Shown: piece by piece, positions 42,460 through 55,295 of the stretch
How the letters are laid out: every line of letters begins with the position of its first letter
Position numbering within the stretch: position 1 is the first letter of the stretch
NCBI GenBank assembly: GCA_029961685.1
Contig: JARWKL010000014.1
Location: 836,501 to 900,500, forward strand
Direction of reading: 5' to 3'
From: Aristolochia californica
Taxonomy: Eukaryota > Streptophyta > Magnoliopsida > Piperales > Aristolochiaceae
DNA length: 64,000 nt
Program-made: the position numbers and the translations under genes
Notes under the pieces: model-generated
Told to the model about the DNA's origin: nothing
The model's database searches: none
Seen by the model: only the letters and a program-made list of their open reading frames with translations

Positions 42460-45400
42460 ATGGGCGACGACAAGTCGTTGATTCCGATGGCTAGCAGAGA
42501 AAGAGATCGTGAGCTTTTGATTCCGGTCGCCGATTCCGGCGAAGATGTCGAATCTAAAGCTTCTTCTTCTTCCAGCGGTTCTTCTCATCATTCCGGTCGA
42601 GAGGTTGGTTCTGTATTGGTTGTGAATTTCGTAGTTGGTTTCCTTTGTTGCACGCCCCCTTCTCTTTATTGCTTTTTTTGGAGGGGAGCGGTGTTGGTCG
42701 TGTTATTTAGGACGAGCTAAGAGGTTTCCGTGGGACCCTTTTCATTGATTTGACCTGTCTTGTTTGACAGACCTTCTGGATTTTGTTCAGATCACACTAA
42801 AATCTTTGAATTGGTTGATTTATGTAACATTAATGGGATGCTTCTGTCGTCTCGACATTAGTGAAGAGGAACCTAATCCAGTCCATAGTGTTAAGTGTAT
42901 CTCATTGATGTGAAGGGTCAAGCGCTAAATATATTCGCTGTCTCTGTTTCCACCTCAAAATTTTGCTCAAACATACTTGTGCAACTAGCAGTTGGTAGCC
43001 CTGGAGATGGAGCGGTTTGACGGGTTCTAACTAACGCCGACATTGAGTACCTAAGTTCTCCTGCAAGTCCATCTTTCAACAGCTAATGAGATGTTTCGGA
43101 TGAAATGAGCAGCTCCTCAAATTCCATATTTATCTTTTTTCACATGCGTTTTTCTGATGAATTTTGAGCTATCTAATTGTTTCCTTCCGTTACAATACCG
43201 ATATCGAGGTACAAATCTGAACTAAAAAACTTTTATTTTAATGTGTTAATTGTTCATTTTCAAATCGACTTGACCATTCTTCTTTGATTGTTTTGAAGAA
43301 TTCTATAAATTCTCTGTTGAACGTCTTCTTTTCAATGTTTATAATTAGTTACTATATATGGTTCTGATTCTGCTTTGTACGTGTTGATGAGTTGTGCTGA
43401 TCTATCAGTTTATCTTGGCCTTTTTATACACAATCTAAACTATATTTATTATTGATTTTTGAATCACCTCTTTTCTTTGTCAAAGCCATTTCTGTCATTT
43501 TGAAGAAACGGATTGTTCAAAACTTTTTTAGTTTGCCTGATCTCAGTTTAGATATTTTTAGTTGTTTGATTTCAGTTGTTTTCTATTTCTATTTCACTAT
43601 AGGAAATTCTTGTTTAAAAGTAATATTCTTTTTCTTTCTTCCGCATGGTACTTCTTGTGAAAATTTATGCCGAAGAATGTGTATTCATATCTTGATTAGT
43701 TTTTAATTAACATCGTGTAAAAAAGTTCTTAAATAACATTAACTCGTGGAATTTGATATACAATAGCTACTTTTGAGGATTTTAGAAATGACTACTTTAT
43801 TTTTATTACTGTACCCTTAAAATTATATCCAAGATTGTAGGACTCTTATCCCCATCTCCACCCTGCAATTTCTTCTAACCAAACTCGATGCTGCATCTTT
43901 GTTGTCCCACTTAGTGCAGGAGGCTTTGGAATGGTGATTAGTTTCTATCTTCATTGGATGTCTTTTCTTTTCTTTTTTTTTTCTTTTTTTTTTCCTTTCT
44001 TTTTGTGGTTTTGTCTTCTAGAGTTACTCATTATGTATCCAGTATGAAAGAGAAAGTCAATCCGGTGATTTTGCATTCTTTTTCTCGTCATTGTATTTGA
44101 TACATTGTTTTTTCTAGCAATATAATTTACTTTACTGCAGAGAGATGCCGGCATATGTTTCTTAACTACTTTGATCTTTTGTCATTGTGTAGGCATTCGG
44201 TAAAGTTGTTCGAAGCTGGGCTTCAAAAAAGTTCATGACAGGAATGTAAGTATCTTCTAGTGATTATACTTTTATGTATTATTACCGCTCTCATTGTGGT
44301 TGATCTTCTAAGGTTGAGTATATTTATCGGTATCCATTCCAATGTCTTCTTTGTTTTGTTTATTAGCATAATTTATGAGGGAACGTATCTCATGAAAATA
44401 TTTTGGAAACTATGAACTGCCCTAGTTTCATGTAGAGTTGATGGAATCCTGTTATTTTTTGTGTTTGTCAGGTTATTTAGATTTTCCTTTAATTTTTTCG
44501 AGTGTGGTGGTTTTATCCGGTAGGGGCTGAAGTATAGGGGAACTGAGCTCCTTGCTGAAAAGGCTGAAGCATCAGTGAAAATTAAACATATTTACAGCAA
44601 GAATGGTCATTTGAGTTTTAGCTTTTCCATACAGTCAGTAGATTGCTCTGGTCACTATTTAACAGTGGTACTTTTGGTTTCTGTCTTGATTCTTCTTAGT
44701 TGGCAATCTTCGTCATTTCCTCTTCTCAGGCTACTCATGTTATGTGTGAAAATTTACTATATGAAAATGTACTATAAAAAGGCCCCAAGTTTCACATTTT
44801 TCTTTGCAAATGATTGAAGTAATGTAAAATCAAGGCTGAAATTACTGGATATAGGGACTGTGGAACCTGAATGGCGTTATTTTCCCAAAATAAATTAAAA
44901 AAAATTAATGCCAGAGTGGTTACAACTGATTGTGATAGTTGATCCCAATGGGATTTAGCCTACTATAATGAGTTTGGCCATTTCAGTGTCAAACACATTT
45001 GGCTTTAAAACTACATGCAAAGTCAGCATCACTGTGGTTAGTAACTAATAAAAGAATATTAAGTGCAGCACGGTTATTTCAACCTTAAAAGTTCCAGTTG
45101 TATAAAGAAAATCTTCTCACTTGATCGTTTGATTTACTTTTCAATCACATAAGGTTAAAGTTGATTTTCAAGCTGTTGTAAGAAAAAATCCTGCTTAAAC
45201 ATGAACCTGTTCACGAATTTCAATTTGGATGCTTTCTTTGTTTTTATTTTTAATGTTTCGAGAACACTACAAAAGAAAGGTTTGAGGCATGTCTCACTTG
45301 GTAATGAAAACTATTCCAAACCCTGACTGCAGGCTGAAATTGAGGATGAATTTATTCCATAAAATACCATGGAGGGTAGACTTTCAATTTCTCCTGCATG

Positions 45401-48400
45401 AGTATTATTTTTCCTCAAACAGGTCCTTTCATTTCTTTCAGACCACCAACATCACTAAACCAAAGAACAAAAATTTTATACCATAATTTAAATATTATTA
45501 TTTTATATCAATCCTTAAACCATAAAGAGTAAGATTAGGGAAGTTTATGATAATAAGTTATCAAGAAAATAATTATGTTAAAAAGTATGTTTATAATAAG
45601 TATAGCAAGTAAAATGTTACTATGTTGACTTGCTTGTTTTGATTATGCAAATTAATTATGAGAATCACTTATTTCTGATTTACAAGTGTATAGTTTGAGA
45701 GGTTTGAGAATTGACAGGTCAAGATTTGTTTTTTTGGAAAAGTTTGAGTCAAGATGTTGTTAAGAAAATTACAGTGACTATTGAAAAAAACAATCTGGCG
45801 ATACTCGGTTTACTGAATGAAACATCAAGTTCTTAGAGAATGTCTACAATAGAAAAGTTATATGCATGAAGCAAAGATCTGAGTTTAAAATGATGATGTT
45901 GATTTGTGTTAGAGATCTTTTCAGACATTCTTGATCATTTGAACTGATTGTTCTGTTCTTTGATGGAACAACACCTGACAATGTCAACTATCTGATTTTA
46001 AAACTTCTGTCACATTCATGGTATCCAAGTTGAACTCTGTAATGCCAAGCATGCAACTCAAAGAAATTGATGACACTTGGATGTGGCCATGCATGCGTTG
46101 AGGTGTTTCACCCACTTCCAAATTGGACTTCAGCCAGGCTTTGTATTTTAAATTACTAAATTATTAACCAATCTGAACAAAGAGTAATTCAAGCAGATTA
46201 AGTGTATAACTTCTTTGCTCCTTTTTCCTTTTTTTTATTCTATTTGTGTTTGTATACACTCATAATTGTTCATGGCAAGCCATTATTCATGTGATGAATG
46301 ATGAGGTTGTTTTTTATAATTGTCTTTTCATTATTTGTAATTTCTTTAATTGTTTTGATTTTGCAGTGTTATTCTATTTCCTATAGCGATCACCTTCTAT
46401 GTCACATGGTGGTTTATACATTTTGTAGATGGATTCTTCTCCCCTATCTATGAACAACTTGGAATCAATATCTTTGGTAATGATCTCTTCTATTACTCTC
46501 TTTGTATGCTGCCTTGTGGTTGCTTTCTCTTGGTTTTTTTTTATCTGAGCCTGCTTGTACATACGCGAAGTAAAAAATGGCATGAGATTTCCCTTTTGCA
46601 TAAAATAAAAGTAGCCTTTGTTCCTAAATTCTTTTACATTTCATGCTTTGCTGTACATTTTATCTGCTGGTGGATGTATGGACTGTGGAGTATTTGCATG
46701 TTTGTTCAAGTTATTATGTTTGCTGAAAATATGTGATTTCAACGCACAAAAAATGGTATAAAATTGTGAAACTGCCAAGAAATGCTGCATATACCCAGAA
46801 TTATTGCCTGAACTGTGAAAGACCATACAGGATATTTTGATAGTAAAAGTGAGCATTTGTCTCTAATTCGTACAATCTATCTTTTGTGCTTGTCAGTTGC
46901 TTTATCAAAAGAATATTAGCCTTTATCTTTCTGAAAAATTAATGACATTTTGGTGTCTCAGACACAAGTGAGAATTGGACTAGGTATCTGTACACTGAAT
47001 GGATTATGAATGGATCCATTTAGTACGGAAATTTTTTAGTGCTTTCTGATAAAAAATTGTCCATGAGAAAATTATTTCATATATTCACATTACCTTCTCA
47101 TGTCTACCTCATCTATCTGTAAGTATGTCTATAAACTGTTTTTAATCTTCATTGTCATGTAAGGAGACACGTGCTTCCGTTGTTTAATCTTTTCATCATT
47201 GACTTACTTGCCACTTCTGTATTTTCTTGTTATTATATAAATATACATCTTTATAAAAAAAAAAAAAAAGACTTACTTGCCACTTCTATGTGGTAGGATG
47301 AAGGCCCATGCATTATTTTCTGCTTAAAATGATTGACTTGCTACTCCTTTGGATAGGGCTTGGTTTCATAACTTCAGTAACATTCATCTTCTTGGTGGGG
47401 GTGTTCATGTCATCATGGCTTGGTGCATCCATTCTGAGCCTCGGAGAATGGTTCATAAAGCGGATGCCATTTGTTCGTCACATTTATAATGCCTCCAAGC
47501 AAATTAGTTCAGCCATATCGCCTGGTACCGTCTTTATTTTATTGTTTATGTATGTGATTTCCTACATACATATGCAGTATGTTCCTGTCATGTATATGTG
47601 CATTCCTGATATCTTTCACATTGATTGCAGATCAGAATACACATGCCTTCAAGGAAGTGGCAATCATAAGACATCCACGTATTGGTGAATACGCATTTGG
47701 CTTTATAACATCAGTAGTTGTTCTTCAGGTCTGAAATGCAGAACTCCTGTTGCATTGTAGTGTATTTTGTAACTATAGTGCCAGTTTCTTGTACGGATTC
47801 TTCAGTCTGAATGAGTCCATGGATATTTGTGTAATTAGGATTACAGCTGCATTTTAGTTCTATGAGGGTGGTTACTTTTGAAGGTTTTAACCAACATTGT
47901 TGTTTTAAAAATGTAATTGTTAGTAGATTTAGTCCATTTAAGAGAACATTTAATTTGCATGACGGACCACATTCCCTTTTCTATCTTGTGCTTATATGTG
48001 TCTGCTGAAATGTTAATTATGTTGTCTGCAACAAGCTTGGATGGTCCACGTTAAGAAAGCAATTTTTCTTTTCTGCGGAGAGCAGGCTCCAGTGTCGTCT
48101 GACCCAGTCTCCTACAATCGGTGATGTTTCAAACAGCTCACTGAACAGGTCTACCCTAAGTGGTAAAATAATGCAACTGCTTTTCAGATTGTAATATACA
48201 ATCAGTTGGATGGTCCATTTGTTGAATATGCCATGGCAGTGCTATAGTGGTCGACAGGTTGTAATTCCGATGGTTAAAAGAGATGTGGAATCAAATCACT
48301 TTGACTTGTCAAGCTAAGAATTGATTGTTGAGAAATCAATGATTTCCTCCCTACTTGCATGAAATCTCAATGCATTGCCATGGTATATTTTCCACACCCT

Positions 48401-49090
48401 CTTTAAATAATTCTAAATGCATGCACTGCCCCAACAGTCAGGTTATGTTTGCCTAATGCGTGTACATGATGTGTGTTTATTATATTTATACTCTTAATTC
48501 TCTATGGCTTCTCTATTTGATAACCAATGTTTGTGGTTGGTTGCATTTGTTTTTTGGTTGATACTCATGTTTATTATAATTTCTACTTTTCAGCCATTGA
48601 ATTTTTGAAGTACTTTAGCTACTGTGATTATGTCAACCTTGTCAGTAATGTGCTATACTTGGAAATTGGTAATCCAGAATTATTCAGGTGAGGAGGAGCT
48701 CTGCTGTGTCTATGTCCCGACGAACCACCTCTACATCGGGGATATATTCCTCATAAACTCAAAAGATGTTATTAGGCCAAATTTATCTGTCCGGGAAGGC
48801 ATCGGTGAGTGTCCCTGTTTCAATCAATTGCAAGTTGGACATCCATTAGGATTTAGACCCTCGTTGGTCAAACCTCTTGCAATGGGGTCTACAGATTTTG
48901 AGATTTGACTGTTTCAAGCTTATCTTATTCAGTTTTTATTCCCTGAATGTTTGCGTTAATGTTTTTTGGGCCCTTTCGTTACTTTGGTGTTGCAGAAATC
49001 GTGGTCTCTGGTGGCATGTCGATGCCTCAGATCTTGTCAACTCTGGATTCTGAGTCCATCCATGAGAGAAGTAGAGCTGTGAGAAGCTGA
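42460..49090 (+). CDS. COV / LIKE-COV membrane protein (DUF502 family)
   Basis: Seven exons join in frame: 42460-42603, 44193-44245, 46367-46476, 47357-47524, 47631-47728, 48678-48804 and 48996-49090, giving 264 aa. Arabidopsis COV1 and its LCV relatives are Golgi/TGN membrane proteins affecting vascular patterning and vacuolar cargo sorting. The N terminus MGDDKSLIPMASRERDRELL is cytosolic and Ser-rich. Two membrane segments lie at about residues 66-86 (ILFPIAITFYVTWWFIHFV) and 103-123 (GFITSVTFIFLVGVFMSSWL). Conserved blocks follow: LGEWFIKRMPFVRHIYNASK, FKEVAIIRHPRIGEYAFGF, ELCCVYVPTNHLYIGDIF, IVVSGGMSMPQILSTLD. The ATG at 42460 is chosen because family members begin there; an in-frame ATG at 42418 would add 14 residues of no family likeness. 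Which of COV1, LCV1 or LCV2 is orthologous cannot be judged by eye. Confidence 0.95.
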
Positions 49091-52018
49091 GTGGCAACTT
49101 CATCCAGTGGTGCTTCCTCCCATCTCTTGTTTCATCTGTTGGAACACCCACCTGGTTTCATTTCTGCAGTGGGATTCTAATGGCATGTACTATTTCTCTG
49201 ATTTTTTTTCTTTTAACTTAGTGTAAGAATTAGCTTTAAGGGAAGGCCTGAGAATGTTTTTTTTTCCTTTTTTTCTGTAAATTGTAGGGTCTCCTAATCA
49301 AACAGGAGGAGGTTGGTAATTTGCAGTTTCATCTTTGGGGTGGGTGGGCATCAGAGTCGTGTAATCCAGAATGTAAACTCATACCAGATGCTCGAATCCT
49401 TCAAGAAATTCCCACATTTGCAAATTGCAAACAATGAATATCTTCCATTGTGTTTCCTTCCCTTTTAGCCATCTTGATTGCAGTTGTTTCTAAGGCGTGC
49501 ATTGTCCAGTAGTAAATCTTGTGTTTTCTTTCTCCGTCGCCAGAAAAAAATCTGGCCTTGAATCTTTGTCCTAACACTTGCACAGGAATTTATTGGGCTA
49601 TTTTGTCGAACACGGAAAATCCACTGGGAAGCTTGGTAACCGATCGCTTTCATTCATGAGTTGTCATGAGTTGGATGAAAATTTAAATGGTCGTGGTTGA
49701 GGCTTACCAAATATCAGACAACATCCATTATATAAATGTTCAAGTGTGTCTTCTGTCTCATTCAACCTCACAGACTCACAGCTCAAGAGTTTAGCGGTGG
49801 TTTGGACAAAAAACCCTAACACTAAAGAAGGGACAAAAAATTGCTACAGGTGGATGGCGGTGTCTCCGTTCAACCACCAAGATCTGTGCAGTATATCTAG
49901 ATCCTTGGAGGGAGAAATTAGGGGTGGTATCCAGCCGAGCCGAGCGAAGTTCAAACCTGCATATATATGTTTGAGCTCAGTAGTTCAAAATTTTTAATTG
50001 CGTTTGAGTTCGAGTTCGAGTTGGATTCAAGCTCTAGCCTACAATTAAAACTTAAAAAAAAAATAAAAAAAAATATTATGAGGAGTATCACAAAAAGAGC
50101 AAGACTTTGCAATTAAGTATATTAATGTATAATAATCAGCTTAATTGACCCAGAAAAAGAGCAAATACTTCCATTAATAGTATTTTATTTCATTGATAAA
50201 CAACAACATTAGATTTTGAGGGACCTAAAAGGTCTAAACGATCGATTGATCGTCTTTGAGGTTTAAAGTAATTAAGAGCAACTATCAACCCACTAAAGAG
50301 AGAATTGATAAGAGTAAATAAAATAAATGGTATTTTTATAAAAAATTATGTATTAACGAGTTGGTTCACGAGCTAACAAGCCGAATTTGGAAAATTTCAA
50401 ATTTGCCTTGTTATACTTAACGACGATATTGAATGGTTTGCTATGATATTATAGAGATTTAACGTTAATTAAATCGTCTTAAAAATAAAATGTGATTCAT
50501 TATCATGTTCTTGACTTCTTTTAAATCGATGAAATTTACTGTTTCCAGGCGCACCTGGACGTACGCATTCTGTGAGAAGCCGGCGATATAATTGAACTTA
50601 CTGACAGTATAATCATAATTAGTCAATAATTAGTTTGGAGAATAATGCCAATCATCAGTGAGACTTGCACTGCCGACAGTTATGCCGCAGCCTGCCCCTC
50701 CGTACCATCCGAACCAGCGGTTCGTCAGGTTCGGATCCGTGGCTGTCCCGAGTCTACATCTCTCTATTTGCCGGCGGTATTTAATCAGAGTGGTTGCTTT
50801 TCGCCTGCAGGAGCCAGGAGGTGAGAAGCTCACTCTCGCATCTGTCTCATGCAGAGACTGAGTGGGTGACTGACGCGTTCTCAGAGGCCTCGAATTGTTT
50901 GGTGGATCTTGGAGTCGTAAGCGAAGTTCTCGATCACTTGGAAATTTCCGTTTCTGGAGCCAGTTTTCGGTGATTCTCGGTGTGGAGTTGCCGTAGTTCT
51001 TGCGATTTCTGCAATCGATTTTCCGCTTCTTTTCCAGAGGTATCGATCCTTCTATCACGTGAATTTTGATCTTCGTTTCGAATTTGGAGGGTTTGTGAAC
51101 TTTTAAGGTAATGGGTTTTATTGAAGTATTTTTTGGAGTCTTAACCGAGATTCTTTTATCTGTCTGTTTCATTTGCTTTTTGTCTTTCCATATGGTCATC
51201 AAAGCTGGATATCTTGGCTTCTGAGATATGCGAAGTGGTTTTAGACTTTTAGTTAGGAATTCGAGAAGCTATTGACTGTTTTTGGTAGAAATTATGGGCT
51301 TCGGAGTTCAGATGCTCCAAAGCTCCGGCTGATCTCTCTTACCTGGCAGTCCGCATAAATTTTTGTACTTGGAATATCTAAGTTTTCCTTGTGAGAACTT
51401 GTACAATGCCGTCTATCTCTTCCGCCAAGTAAATTTGGGTTTCCATTGTTTATGCTGTTGCTCTGCTTCTAAATTTTCGTTTCTTGAAATGCTTTAGGTG
51501 CTTGACACGTAAGGTAGACAATTCACGATTCTGCTCGACTAGTGACCTTTTTTTCATTCTCTTCATACTGTTATTATGTCCTCTAATCTTTTGCACCTCT
51601 GGTTTGAGTGGAATGTTTTGATCTCAGTTTCGCTTTGTAATGCAATTTTTAATCGATTACGAAATCTGCGCATCTGTGCCCAGTCTTTCTATTTTGTTTC
51701 AAGTGTTTATGACCTGTATGAATGAGCAAAGGTTCTAACGGTCCATCTTGAATCGACTTGCAGGTATTTACAGTTCTGCGTCGACACTGTCAATATCCTA
51801 GTCACTTTTAACAGTTTATTTGCTTAAGAAGCAAATTTTTGGATTTATACTAGAATGTTACAATTTTGAGGTTTTCAACGTATAATTTTGCTGCCCGTTC
51901 AAAACTATTCCTAAATCCATTCTCTCCGTTAGAAGCATTTACAGTTACTATCTTGGTGTTTGACATTCCTCTGCAGATATTTAGTCCCTCTATTGATTGT
52001 CCTTAACAGAAGTCCAAA
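49091..52018. other. Spacer and 5' leader of the CC-like LEA_2 gene
   Basis: 49091-49450 is the COV 3' UTR. At 49805-49925 a telo-box (AAAACCCTAA) precedes an ATG with a short open frame that is cut by a repeat at 49918. 50000-50600 is AT-rich. From about 50690 to 52018 the sequence looks like the spliced 5' leader of the downstream gene, with the last acceptor at 51975 (ctgcag). A 190-codon antisense frame across this leader is not taken as a gene. Confidence 0.5.
49918..50420. mobile_element. Possible one-ended hAT-like MITE
   Basis: Starts with TAGGGGTGGTATCCAGCCGA, a hAT-type terminal motif like that of the intact element at 59796, and then the GAGTTCGAGTTCGAGTT-type sequence common in such elements. 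I find no matching right end or target duplication, so the end position is arbitrary. Confidence 0.35.
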
Positions 52019-53948
52019 ATGATGCATGCGAAGTCTGATTCCGATGTCACCAGCTTAGCTCCTTCTTCACCTTCAAGGTCTCCAAAACGACCTGTTTATT
52101 TTGTACAGAGCCCATCACGAGATTCACATGATGGTGACAAGTCCTCTTCAATGCAGGCAACTCCTGTCTATAATAGCCCAATGGAGTCGCCTTCACACCC
52201 TTCATTTGGGCGCCATTCTAGGGCTTCTTCAGCAAGCAGGTTTTCTGGGACCCTTAGGTCTTCATCAGGACAGAAAGGTTACAGGAAGAGAAATGATAAA
52301 GGTTGGCCTGAGTGTACTGTTATTGAAGAAGAGGGTTCGTATGATGATCTTGACGGAGATAAAGGATTTTCTAGGCGGTGTCAGGTCTTGCTCGCTCTAA
52401 TGGGTTTTATTCTCCTCTTTACCGTCTTTTGTCTTATTATCTGGGGTGCTAGTCGGCCTTACAAAGCAGAGGTTGTGGTAAAGGTAAGTTGATTTCATTT
52501 CTTGTGATGAACCTTCATGTTTACTTCTTTGATCATGTTCATTGTCATATATAGATGATCCTCATTTTCCATATTGACTTGCATTTTAGGAGAAGGGTGC
52601 TTAGAAAGGTAAAAAGGCAACTGAAAATGTTTACCAATATCAGTCAAATTTGTTAGATTAATAGTGCTAAGTTCTAGTTCTGTTCCAAGGAAGCATGCAA
52701 GTTCGTTGTTTTATCACTGCTGCAATCTTATGTTGAAGATCTATTTGAGAACTTGGTCTGTCGTATTCCATTTAGTTAACACAAATTCATTTTTTATCTT
52801 AGATTTTCAAAGAAACGATGTAGAATATAGAAGAAAGAATGAATGCAGTCAGAAACTTCAGTTATTGCTCGGCCTATATAACTTGATCAGTCCCAGATAG
52901 TTTTGCTTTTGCTAGAAGAGGAAGGCAGTCTTCCGACGCATGGAAATTTTAAGTAAATGCTTCCTTACAAACCCAACATATTAGCAGCCTAAAACTAACC
53001 TACATCTTTATATTTTCTCTTATAAAAACTTAGTAAATTCGAAGCATCCAGTCCTTGTCAGTCTAAACTGTTGTTTATCTCATTCTCTCGAAATATACAT
53101 CATTTTTGGAGCTCAATTTTAAGTATTTTACTCTCTTAGGAAGATCCTTCCTCATTTCTGGCTTGTGAACCTTCTTCTTATTTGTCTTCACAGCCTTTAT
53201 GAACCTTGTGATGCTTTTTTCTTTCTTTTTTTTTTTTTTTAAACTCTCCTTTCTGGTTTTGTAAGCCTTTTCTACTTATACAAACCGTAATCTCCTGTCA
53301 TAACTTGAAAATGTTTATCCTGACTCTATTCTTGTGATTGCAGAGTTTGGCTTTAAGCACTTTTTTTTTAGGGGAGGGCTCAGATTACACAGGTGTCCCA
53401 ACTAAGATGGTAACGATGAACTGCTCATTGAAAATCAGTGTATATAATCCTGCAACGTTATTTGGCATTCATGTCAGCTCCATGCCAATCAATCTTGTCT
53501 ACGCAGAGATCCCAGTTGCAACCGGCCAGGTTACTTTCCTCTCCAGCCTTTCATTAGTAGTGTGAATTAGACTTGATGAGTGCAAAACACTAGGAATTGA
53601 TTCATAAAAAAAAAAAAAAAAAAAAAAAACAGAAGACGCTTTGCTCTAAAGTCATCCTGATTTTGGTTGCAGTTGAAGTACTACCAGCCAAGGAAAAGCC
53701 GCCGAACGCACACTGTAGCCCTTGAAGGAACCAAAATACCTCTCTATGGAGCAGGGGCAAGTCTTGTTGTAAGTGGAACTGGTGTTAAGGTTCCATTGAA
53801 GTTAGAATTCACAGTTCGATCACGGGGGAATGTGGTGGGGAAACTGGTGAGAGTAAAGCATTATACGCGCGTCCTTTGCCACCTCTCCTTAAACTCGACG
53901 ATTTCGAAGGTCATGAAGGTTTCTCAGAACACCTGTATCTACGATTAA
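52019..53948 (+). CDS. LEA_2 membrane protein, companion-of-cellulose-synthase (CC) type
   Basis: Three exons, 52019-52483, 53344-53529 and 53673-53948, give 308 aa; two ATGs are adjacent (52019, 52022) and the family start MHAK uses the second. The cytosolic N-terminal half begins MHAKSDSDVTSLAPSSPSRS with PKRPVYFVQSPSRDSHDG, the motif shared by Arabidopsis CC1-CC4. In CC1 and CC2 this part binds microtubules and the protein travels with the cellulose synthase complex. One membrane segment lies at about 123-144 (VLLALMGFILLFTVFCLIIW). The outer LEA_2 domain follows (MVTMNCSLKISVYNPATLFG, YYQPRKSRRTHTVALEGTKI, KLEFTVRSRG). It lacks the long proline/lysine insert found between these blocks in CC1, so it may sit nearer the shorter members. 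Membership of the DUF/LEA_2 family is sure; the CC role is inferred. Confidence 0.92.
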
Positions 53949-55295
53949 ACCCTCCACTGGTAAACACTTGTGTATACGATGCTTGAAGTTTGGATATATA
54001 CTTTTTAAAGTTGTGATTGTGAGCTCTCTTGCTTGATTATGACCTCTGATAGCAGACGAAGCTGTTCATGTCTGACAGATCAAGTAGCAAAACACACCCT
54101 GATTCTTATTGAAGATTTAATGTAATTTTGATAGTATTATTATTTTCATTCTCAATCTTATGAACTTGATCACCCATGTCCCACGAAAACTCATGAGAGG
54201 TGGGGATAAGTAGTCATTCCCTATCTCGTGATGAATTTTTCTAGGGATGCATTTTAGATCAATTACATGGGTGAGAATGGGTTTTCAATAAGATTGGTAA
54301 ACCCGACCCGATTATCGACCTAGTTAGTGAAATCCAAAAACCCACTTGGGTTTGGAGTGCCGACTGGTTTTTTCATCCCTGCGCCCAGATACTCTTTTTA
54401 ACGGAAATTTATAAAATTAATGCAATTTTATTTATAAAATATTTATATAAAATAAATTATGAATAAGATTAAAATTGACCTATTGCGAGATAAGATTAGG
54501 TTGAAAAGCAAACCGAATTACAGTGCGGAAGGGAGGGAGAAACGGGTCTCACCCGTTCCAATTTTCCCCAGGTTTGCTGGTCAAATCGTCCAAATCCACC
54601 TGTATAATGGGGCGACCGGCCGGTCAATCGGGAATGTAATTGGTAAGTTCTTTTTCTTCATTTTCATTTCCATTTATACTGATATAAATTTACATTGCTC
54701 AAATCATAGGTGTTTCCTTCTGTACAGCGCATCAGAATTGAAGTTTTAGCTATATCCAACAATTTTTTACTGGAAGCAAGAGTTTTAATTATGGGAAAGA
54801 AAGATCTCTAGAGCGTCTCTGTTTTCCTACGCAAAGTCATTATGTTTCCCTTCAAAGCTCACAGTTCTAATTTTAAATAACTTCTTACTTGGTTTTTTCC
54901 CATTGGTTCAGACTTCAGATATCTGGTTCTTCAGGCAGCACATCTTCTTTTGAACAGTAAAGATTTCCTAGTGAAGCCCATTTTCACTTAGCTGTCGAGG
55001 ATGAGGGAACACTCCATATGGGTTTTTCGTTTTTACGCAGAATTGGATTCCATTTACAGGAAGTAGATCTGCTCTCAGATGTTCCACTGAAATAGTTTTT
55101 CGTTTTGTATCCGGAACTTTGTACTTTATACACTTGGGGATTTAAATCTGACTGCTATTTTAATTTTTTCTGTTTGCGCACTTCTCTTCCTCTGCATTTG
55201 AGTCTCAAAGCAAATCTAGTATCCAGAAAACAACAAGTTTATACATTCTGCATGAAATTACTCTGATTCCATCAATCGTTTTGGAAATTGTTACA
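53949..55295. other. Spacer between the CC-like gene and the PDI-like gene
   Basis: 53949-54170 is the 3' UTR of the CC-like gene. 54230-54390 is a GC-richer block (ACCCGACCCG, CCCACTTGGG) that may be an old transposon piece. The stretch 54520-54640 ends at a strong donor (ATTG|gtaagt) and could be the first leader exon of the PDI-like gene. No coding gene seen. Confidence 0.45.

Noticed and set aside
50630..51202. Antisense open frame of 190 codons upstream of the CC-like gene
   Set aside because: Lies opposite the spliced leader of the plus-strand gene, has Lys/Arg/Ser-biased composition with no family match, and no splice partners; most likely a chance frame.
54230..54400. Possible second MITE with TAGGGATG...CATCCCTG ends
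   Set aside because: The supposed terminal repeats match over only about 8 bases and the flanks show no target duplication.
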